The notes under the pieces: generated by a model
What the model was told of the DNA's origin: nothing
What the model saw: the letters and a program-made list of their open reading frames with translations, nothing else
The model's database searches: none
DNA from: Zonotrichia leucophrys gambelii
Lineage: Eukaryota; Chordata; Aves; Passeriformes; Passerellidae
DNA: 64,000 bases
Direction of reading: 5' to 3'
Assembly (NCBI RefSeq): GCF_028769735.1
Contig: NC_088177.1
Span: forward strand, 25,018,099 to 25,082,098
In this document: piece by piece, positions 55,401-64,000 of the stretch
Layout: every line of letters begins with the position of its first letter
Numbering within the stretch: the stretch's first letter is position 1
Made by a program: the position numbers and the translations under genes

Positions 55401-57952
55401 AAGAGCCCCCAAAGCCAGAGCCTTTCAAAACTGCTGCAGTGAGCTCTGGCTGCACTAGTGATTAGTTGAAATGCAATAAAATGGAAACACAGGGCTTGGA
55501 CTGAGTTTGCTACAGAAAGGCAAGACATATTTCAAAGGCAGAGCAATGTAACATCAGTTAGTTATTAGGAGATAACAGGGTTCCAGCAACAACTTCCCAT
55601 CAGAAAAAAATGCATTCTGTAAGGGACAGACATAGATTGCCTAAAGACCAAGATTGTTTTGTGAATCTTTACAATCCTCGATCTTTCATTAAGGATTGCT
55701 TGGAAAGCACTTAAAAAAATAAAAAAAAAGGAACTCTCCCTTTAAAACAGCAGAGTGTGAGGAGAGTGTTTAATTGACTTCTTAACACATCCTGGTATCT
55801 TTGAAGAATTAATGAGACTAAAGTACATACATGTGGAACAGAGGTCCTTGATGATCCAATTTTTCAGGACTTCTGAATAAGGGAAAATTTATCAGGCAAA
55901 GAGCTCAGATAAGCAATCCAATTACAATAGTTTACAAACTATTATTCACCTCCTGGCCACAGGAGTGACCAGTGTAACTGCTCTTAGCTTTCCTTCAGTG
56001 TGAGATAAAGCAACACAGCAACACCACACACAGTTTGCTATGACCTGCTGATCTTCCCTGTAGGGCAGGAGGTCATATGGGTCTAGAGGGTGGAGAAGGG
56101 ATCAGCTGCTGGTGTTGGTAGGGGAAAGCAGAAAATTATTATGAGAAACTGTGGTAAAAAGGCTTTTAGCATTAACATTGAAAAACTCCTTATCTGTACA
56201 TTTATGGATTCACATTTGAGCCATTCAAACAAACCCTTCACAAAGCCAGTCACAAAACTCCCTATTTAAATTGGGGTAAAGCAGAGAAAGCAATAATTTT
56301 AGCCTCCATTCCTTTCAAGATTCAAATATTTATGCATGAGAGCAATATCACAGATTTAAATAGGACTATTCATGTGTATAATTTTATGCACACATTTAAT
56401 CTGTGGAGAAATAGGCCTTAGATTTCAAACTACAGGGCAAGGCCTGTCTTTATTTTAGTGTTTCTTACATCACTGAGCAATATGCAGACAAATAAATAAT
56501 AAAATGAACAACAATAATAGTGACCTACTATGAGATCTGTATTTGTCAACTTATTTGATTCTGCTTAATAAAATCCAAGAACATCTCTTACAAAAATAGA
56601 TATTTCTATTCCCCTTGTTAAATAGCTGTAAAGTGATGTCTCTGAGCCTTTACATATGAATGAACATTTTAGATCTACAGCAATTTGGATCAGTAAAATC
56701 AAGTGATGAAGGGAACTTAATTTACTATTCTCACATGCAAACATAGAATATGTGTATTGCAAAGAACTAAGGTGAAAAAAGTAAAAGCCAATGAATCGGG
56801 TTTTTTTCCCATGACCTCAGTGTAGCTCATCTCTGAGCAGAGAACAAGTTTCAGTATTGATTGGAGTTAACCACAGCATGTTACCAGGGTGATCAGATAA
56901 ACCTGTGCACTACTGTTGATCCCTTTATTTTCAGCTGGGGAACTGAAAAGAATTGCAAGTGACATCTGTTTTCCTGCTGGCTGCCAAGGGGATCCAGAAC
57001 AAACAAAGGACAAAAGCCACACGCACATTGAAAGGTGTCAGCAGCAACAGCCACCTCACTAAGAGAGGTCTGTTTGGTTTACATCCTCAGTATTTACCAC
57101 TATTGGTGATTTATGGTCTAATCCAAATCCTACTGAAATCACAAGGAAGTCCCTAATTGATTCAATGAATTTTGAGCCAAGCCCACAGCATCTGATTCTC
57201 CTAAGTGTTTCTCAGGGAGCAGAGCATCTTTAGCTCTTACTGGTTCCAAATGACTCCTGATGCCTTCTGACAACTGACATTTTTGAATATCTTTGTATAC
57301 ATCTCCCAAAAGACTTCTAGTGCCCTACCTGGTACACATAGGAAGAAATAAAATATACAAAAAAACCCCATTCCCACAATATTGGCAAAATCATAGCCAG
57401 CCAGCAGGATACAGCTGACAACTAGGCAGAGTCCCCAGTGCCCCCCCACGCAACACCTACCACCTCACCATTTTTTCTCAAGCTTTTGGTAATGTCATCT
57501 ATTTGTGCTGCTTCAGAATAAAGGCAGAGATAAGAGTTCCAAAGATGGTGTAGAGATGACTTTTTCCAATACAGGCCATTATTTCCAGCACTACAGAATA
57601 ACCATGTAACAGGGATAAAGTTGAGCATACGATATCACAGCTTTTGGAGTGTATTTTCAGCTGGAAAGCAGTCTTGGATGGAGTATCTTGAAGTTAACTC
57701 CATTGGTCCTATTTCCAGCTGCAGTGAAGAGTGTCTATGCAGACTGCACCAACCTCTGCTAGGGAACTACAGGGAAAACAATACCCTTATTGAATGCAAA
57801 TTGCTGAACATGAGAGAAACAGCTGACCAAAGATCTCATCATAAAAAGGTCCTTTGGAAGACATTTTTGTCAAAATCTGAAGGACAATGTAATCAATATT
57901 GTAGGAGTTCCCCTGAGAATAGCCTGGTTGGTCAGAGCATGGTGCTAACAAT

Positions 57953-58050
57953 ATCAAGGTTGCAGGCCCGTCTCCATATGGGCCATTCACTTGGGAGTTG
58001 GACTTAATCATCCTGGTGGGTCCCTTCCAACACAGAATATTCTGTGTTGT
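57953..58050 (+). mobile_element. CR1-like 3' tail fragment (+)
   Basis: The segment ggagttggacttaatcatcc then tggtgggtcccttccaac and acagaatattctgtg matches the terminal part of CR1-family elements. Only the last 75-100 bp remain. It is the inverted partner of the 58268-58372 copy. Confidence 0.75.
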
Positions 58051-58267
58051 GTCTATACTAACCCATACTGGATCTCTGGAGTAGCCATGTGTAGAATATG
58101 CTGATGTACTGCTTGTTATCAGAAAACAATCTATGTGATGGCCTCTAACTCCTGAAGGTGCATGGTCCATAAGAAACCTTGGCACACACTCCCGGCTGTG
58201 GGGACTTCTGATGGCTGGGACATGGAACCAGCACTGAGCTCTGGGTCCCAACCAGTCTGTCATATTT

Positions 58268-58372
58268 AATCACAGAGCCAGTCACTGAATATTCTGAGTT
58301 GGAAGGGACCCTCAAGTATCATCAAGTCCAACTCTTAGATGAATGGCCCATACAAGGAGATTCACCACACCC
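58268..58372 (-). mobile_element. CR1-like 3' tail fragment (-)
   Basis: On the + strand it reads gaatattctgagttggaagg, gaccctcaagtatcatcaag and tccaactcttagatgaatggcccatac in succession. This is the reverse complement of the CR1 tail seen at 57976-58046 with about ten differences. Confidence 0.78.
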
Positions 58373-58424
58373 TCTCAGAAAACAGAAAAAGTGGAAATAG
58401 AAATGCAGTCATCACTCCTATCAT

Positions 58425-58444
58425 GTAAACAATTGTAAACAATT
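58425..58444. repeat. 10-bp tandem duplication
   Basis: The unit tgtaaacaat occurs twice in direct succession. Confidence 0.85.
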
Positions 58445-61400
58445 CATTCTCCTCTTCACTCTCCCCACAAACATATGCAACAGCTGGGAGAACCAGCCTG
58501 TGCTTCACAAGATAGCACTAGGAGTCAAAAAAGCAAATTACCTGCTCATATCTCCTAACTGGAAAAGTCCAAAACTGACAATGACTGACCTCATCCCAGG
58601 TCTGTAGGGAACTTCACAATTAACAAATACTTGGCAACTAACAAAGGACAAATTACCCAAAAAGATCACTTGTTTTAAAAGGACCAGTCTAGACAGTCTC
58701 AAATTGTACTACAAAAGGATCTTCAAGCCACCCATGCTCACAGAAGACAACTATTCTAATTTCTTAACAAACATCTGTAAACAGCAAAATGGGGAGAATG
58801 GCAAGGTACTAATGGCTGAACACATAATCACAGGATGCTTGCAAAATTAGGGAAGAAAATTATCAAATTGAAAAAATCTTCTGAGTTTCATAAAGCTATA
58901 GCACCTGTAATCTAAAAACTGATAATCTAACTACAAACTATCTAAACCAAACAAAATAGCCTAGTAGAAATTGTCAGGGCCAGTGGTTAAAGAGAGCCCA
59001 GTTTTATTCTGGTTTTTTTGACTGCATGACCTTACACAAATCACCTAATCACAGTGGGTTTCATTTCTCTTTTTCTGGAGAGAGGAATACTAATAATTTC
59101 TACCTTTGTAAAATGCTTTGAATACTGTCAGCAAATGAGCTACTATCAAAATATTCAGAGTAATGATGACTGGTTTAAAATCTATGTTCTTTAAATGTAA
59201 TACAATGTGAAGACTATGCTGTATTTTAAAATACATTCTAAAATTGCTTTTCTGTAGTAATCTAAATTTTTTTAATAGCATAAACAGGAAAATGTGTTCT
59301 TTAAATTCTCAATATTCAATGTAGCAAATTTATTTTAGGAAGTTAAACTGAATTCACATTATTAACACTTCTACAATGTTTCCTCGACAAACTATAAATA
59401 TCCTTCCTTTTAACACAAAATGATTCAGCCATTACCAAAAATGACACTTCACTGTGAATGTCAAAGGGAAAAAGAATATTGAAACAGACTATGACCAGTG
59501 CACAAAGCCCCCCAGAACATGGCTAATGATGTCTTATTTTCCCGTCATTTTTCTACTTCCCTGCTACAATGAAACAGCTGCTATAACTACACTGCCTGCA
59601 TTGAATAAAATGTCAGAAAATGCTAACTCTGCTGTGAGCATTCCCAATATTCTGAGAGAGGTGTGACTACAGTTATCATAACGAGTTTCAAGCCAGTGTT
59701 GTCAGGGTTTCTCTCTGCTCCTGCATTTCTTTAACCTACAAAAGAATAAAACATTTTTTTGTCTCTCATCAAACTACTGGTTTCTTTGAGTCCATGGTTT
59801 TAAAAGTATGCTTACCTGAAACTGCTTACTTCTTTAGAAACAAGCTATAATGACAAAGACTTTAAAAGTACAATAAATATTAGGCAGCAAGGTTTCCAGT
59901 TTTTAAGGCCGGTCTCTCATTCATGCTCTAGGCACACAGCATCTATTCAAAAGACAAACTGAAGGGATGATGAAGACATTTCTAGATAACTTTTTAACTT
60001 TGGCAAGCATACCTTCAAGACTCCCAGAAGGTACTCTGTTTAGAAAACGAGATTGGATGGGCTCTCCTAGGTTTCAATTACATCCAGATGCCAGAAGTAC
60101 CTTCTGAGGATGAGGTAGTGAAATTTTAGGTTAAGTGATTTCATGTAAAACATAAGGGCACCAAAACCTGGAGGTTTGAATTATGAGTGAAACTGTGAAC
60201 CCATTAAAATTAGTGGCAAAATTCTTGACTTCAGTGTAGTCAAAACATTACCCAAGTGAGGCAAGAGGACTACTGCCTCCTGGGTGACAGCAGTTTATGT
60301 ATTGTGTGATCCCCATTAGTCATTGCACCTCTGAGTGTCTCAACCTCTCCATGGTGAAATGGGCACAACACTGTCTACTCACAACTTCAGCAAACGATGG
60401 GAATAAGCAACTGAAAACACTGCTGAATGCTGCAACTGGAATCCTGGAAGTCTAGTGTCTACAAACTCATGCTGGGAAATTTAAAGTTATTTTAAACACA
60501 GAAAGGAAGAGTCATCAAAGTGAGACATTGAAGGGCTACCTCCTGAACTACCTGGGGAGGTCAGCAACAAGGTAAAGCCTCTGGCAAGTGGGCAAGAGAA
60601 GTTAATTTAAACCTGTTTTGTGCTGCTTCTGGTGACTTCATGTTCCTTATTCTTCAAGTTCAGGACAGTGCATTGTGCCAAAGTACATGAAATGAAGAAA
60701 CACTGAATGAGTGCAGCACATGAGCCTCAGAGTCCAGCTTCCCTATCTACTCCTCTTTCTTCTTCCTGTCATCTTCTTCAGAAATCATTTTTCTTTAAAA
60801 ATAAAACTGAAAAGGAATAATCTAAGAACATCCACTACAACACCTTCTGGTGTCCTACTTCTCAGGAGATTTTTATTGATCTATATTGATGTTTTCCATC
60901 TACATGGAATATATTTCCTAAAAAGGTAAATGATTGTTTCTGCAGAATATGAAAATAACAGAGGAAAGAAATTCCAAAATGATTGCTTGATCAGAACACA
61001 TTTTACAAAAAGCACAAACATTCTTCTTTCAGCCAGGTACTTCTCTACTTCAATGGTTTTAAGTCTTCTGTCATAAACATTAAAAAAAACCCATCAAGCA
61101 CTGGTTTAATTTACATATTTGTGTGTCAGTGGAAAAGATATGTATTCTGCTCTTGACAAATATCCACAAAACAACCTTCTTATCTTCCTTAAAACTTCTA
61201 TTTCCCTTGATGTCTACAAAAAGCTTGTCAAAGTGGTGGGTGTTGATGTGCTAAACCATGCTACCTACCCTATCTAATCCAAGTTTCTCAGGCTGTGCAG
61301 GAGAAGAGGTTTTTTTTCATTTTGTGGTAAAATCCAATGGTGGTCTCACACATTTAACTAGCATGAAAAGAAACCATAACTGCTGTATTAGTTAATCAGT

Positions 61401-64000
61401 TCATTCAGTGCTCTTTAGAGTGTCAGTAATTACATTGACTAAAAACATACAAAGGCATCTGGAATCAAATTATTGATCTGAACAAGACAGATCAATATGC
61501 TGTTTTTCACATTAATTCCAAAGTGCATTAGGAATAATCAGTAAATAAAATACCAATATTGACTTAGTATGCATCTGTGTTAACAGTAGATATTCTCTGA
61601 TTAAACAACAGATGAGTAATACTTTTAATTCCTGTCAATTACAACAACATATTATTTTAAATGGAAAATAGTAAATATTTAATACTTGCAAGTTTGTCTT
61701 CTCTCTTGCTAATTTTCTACAGTTTGCTGCTGCCTAACTTGCTACTATATAAACCAGGCCTGTTCACATTTTTTCTTAATTTTGAATTTATCTCATCTTC
61801 CCTGATTAACAAGTGAGAAACACATTTCTAAACATGCTCTGAGATGCTTCTGTTGCTAAATGAATCTTTATTGCAACTTGAGAAAAAAACTGGCTCCACA
61901 AATGCACACAGGACACAGCAGTAATTAACCCAAGATGGGTAAGGAGAGGCGAAATTACTCTACCTGACATTTTCCCCAGCTAACCACATCTCTTTACATC
62001 CCAATTCACCACAGCATGTTTCTGAAAGAGATGACCTCTTTTTACCTCTCTCAGTATGTAGCCCAAGCTGTGTAAATTCTGTGATGTCTGGCTTTTAGAG
62101 ATATCACAGAACCAGCCCCATCCTTGTGAAAAGAAAAGCGCCTATTGTATGTATTTTGTAATTTATCCCCTTTTCCCCATTTCTCTTCAATGTTGGCACT
62201 GATTTTCATATTATTGCTAAAAGTATTGTTTTGTCTGTCAGAATTTAGCTGAAATTCTGTTCCTGCCATCTGTCAACAACTCATCCCCTTTCTAAACATA
62301 ATCTCAAAATCTTATTTGGTTTAATTGACTCTTAAGTGACTCTTCGTGGGTTGTGTAAAGGATAACAACTGTTGCACCACATTAAGCAAATCATGAAAAT
62401 GAAGATTCGGTGAGAAAATGCTGCTCTAGAGAAAGTTACTATAAAGAGTGAGAATGGACAGAGCAGGACTGGAGGTTTGTGAAGACATAATCATAATTCT
62501 CCTGCTAAGGTACTGACTTTTTCTCCATCCAGTTCATATTTAAGGTTATTAAACAAATAGGTTATAAATAATTTTGTTTACTAAGATGAAAACAAGTGTG
62601 TCTGAGAAATCCTAATTAAAAGCAGTGAATCAATCTGTATTGGAAAAAAGCAGAGGTCTTTTTAAATTTTATTTTGGAGCCTAAATTAAATATTCTTTTG
62701 ATTTCTTTACTATTCAACTCAGCTACATGTATTTGTATTTCCTCACTAACTGCTATCTTTAATTTTAAGACAGCTGCATCACTGATGATAAAGTACACAA
62801 AGATCAAACATGTTCACAGTCTTGTGCCAAGCCTTCTTTCAGGAGGAAATTCACAAAGAGAATAAATAATGAAAGTCATAAATCATAAATACCTCAACAG
62901 CACTTTATCCTTAACCTCACGGGTGCTAAGAGTCCCAGCTACATTTTCACCTCTGCTGTAGAGATGTGACATTTTTGCCTCTGCAATTCTGACTTGGAAT
63001 GGCTCTCAATGAGCCCCACAAACTGGACACTTGTGGTGCTATTTGTGCGCAGCCAGCACAACAGGCTTCTGCTCTTGACTAGCTAACACAAGAAAAAGAA
63101 CAAAACCATTGAACAGCTTTTTCCCACTATTTATTAACCTCTCAAATTTTTGTCATCCATACACAAGAAAAAACAATGCTGCTAAATGATCAGATCAGAC
63201 ACATTGATTACTTCTTACTGGCTCAGAACTATAATTGACTTTGTGGAATACCAATTTCCAGCATGCATTGCAGGACAGGCAGTCAAAATGCTCTGTGAGA
63301 GACAAAATGAGTGACTAGAAAGAATCTGATTTTAAGATCACTGATCCAATTTTTCTGCCAAACTTGAGAAAATAATTACAAGATTCAAAAAAATTTCCTT
63401 TTGCTGTTTCAAATATAAGTGCCAAATGTGTTACTTGTATACGCTTGACTTGTCTGAAGACATGAACCTTGAAAGGGACTATCTTTTTTCTCAGTATAAT
63501 TACCCACTCTTCCTGCCTTTCAACTGCAAGAGATAAATGGAGTACATGTGCATGTTTTTTAGGGGCTGGGACAGAATCTCAAAGAAAACACAGTCAAGAA
63601 GCAAGAGTCATCAAATGTGACTCCACAATACATATTCACAGAGTGCCCTTGGCAGCACTGGCAGAGAAGGTAGCAGGCTGTGCTCTCATACAAGTGGAAC
63701 TGAGTGTGATGCTCCTGTGGAAAGATGGTCCCACACCTAATTCACAGTAATGAGTACTTTACAATTGTAGTATTTTCTAGGAATTTCTGTTATTTTTTCC
63801 ATTATTTAGGTTATTTATATAAACCACAACAGCAACACTCATTCAGCTAGGCAAGAGAAGTCTGAAAGGAAAAATGTCTCTTTAGCCAAACAGCCTTCCC
63901 TGTGCTACCCCAAGTACCTCCACAACCCTTTTGTAAGGTTAGTCAGATGGGTCAGTACTTGATTACACTAATACACTGAAAGAGGTCAGCATGTGACTTA

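Larger units (their letters stand above)
51362..64000 (-). other. RAPGEF4: RAPGEF4 intron upstream of the 51308 exon, incomplete (12.6 kb or more)
   Basis: No coding exon was recognised from 51362 to the window end. The region contains a purine-rich then GC-rich block (51940-52460), two CR1 tail fragments in inverted orientation (57953-58372) and a 10-bp duplication at 58425-58444. It is otherwise AT-rich unique sequence. The next exon upstream should encode the AGLLAPPYG...DKEN linker and was not found. Confidence 0.75.

Overview
This window looks like bird nuclear DNA. It is AT-rich and mostly intronic, and its repeats are CR1 LINE fragments, which are typical of birds and other reptiles. 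I cannot name the species. Only one protein-coding gene can be supported. It is the middle and 3' part of RAPGEF4 (EPAC2, a cAMP-activated guanine nucleotide exchange factor for Rap GTPases), read on the minus strand.

I traced 23 coding exons from 51361 down to 8000 by following reading phase, splice sites and the known EPAC2 protein. They total 2316 bp, or 772 codons. This equals the number of residues between the matching positions of human EPAC2 as I recall it (about 180 to 951 of 1011), so no codon appears gained or lost overall. In order they encode the end of the linker after cyclic-nucleotide domain A, the DEP domain, cyclic-nucleotide domain B, the REM domain, a Ras-association (ubiquitin-like) domain and most of the CDC25-type catalytic domain. 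Domain A and the promoter lie above position 64000. The last 60 or so residues and the 3' UTR were not found and should lie below position 1.

The best molecular observation is that the intron from 26088 to 30459 is a minor-class (U12-type) AT-AC intron. It has an exact ATATCCTTTT donor, a TTCCTTGAC branch site 11 nt from the end and an AC acceptor. Only this splice restores the conserved protein.

Layout on the + strand: 1-7999 is the unfinished 3' intron, with a CR1 copy at 6940-7233 and a possible cassette exon at 5418-5556. From 8000 to 24731 are the catalytic and RA exons, with two CR1 copies (12455-13133 and 16322-17105) and a CpG-dense patch (19165-19312). From 24643 to 36020 are the REM exons and the U12 intron. 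From 37307 to 42917 are the cNBD-B exons, with a possible LTR-like block near 41.5-42.0 kb. The intron at 42918-47677 holds a perfect 68-bp palindrome at 43499-43566. From 47678 to 51361 are the DEP and linker exons. From 51362 to 64000 is one long intron with a GC-rich and purine-rich block (51.94-52.46 kb) and two CR1 tails as an inverted pair (57.98-58.35 kb). I saw no other protein-coding gene, tRNA, rRNA or CRISPR array.
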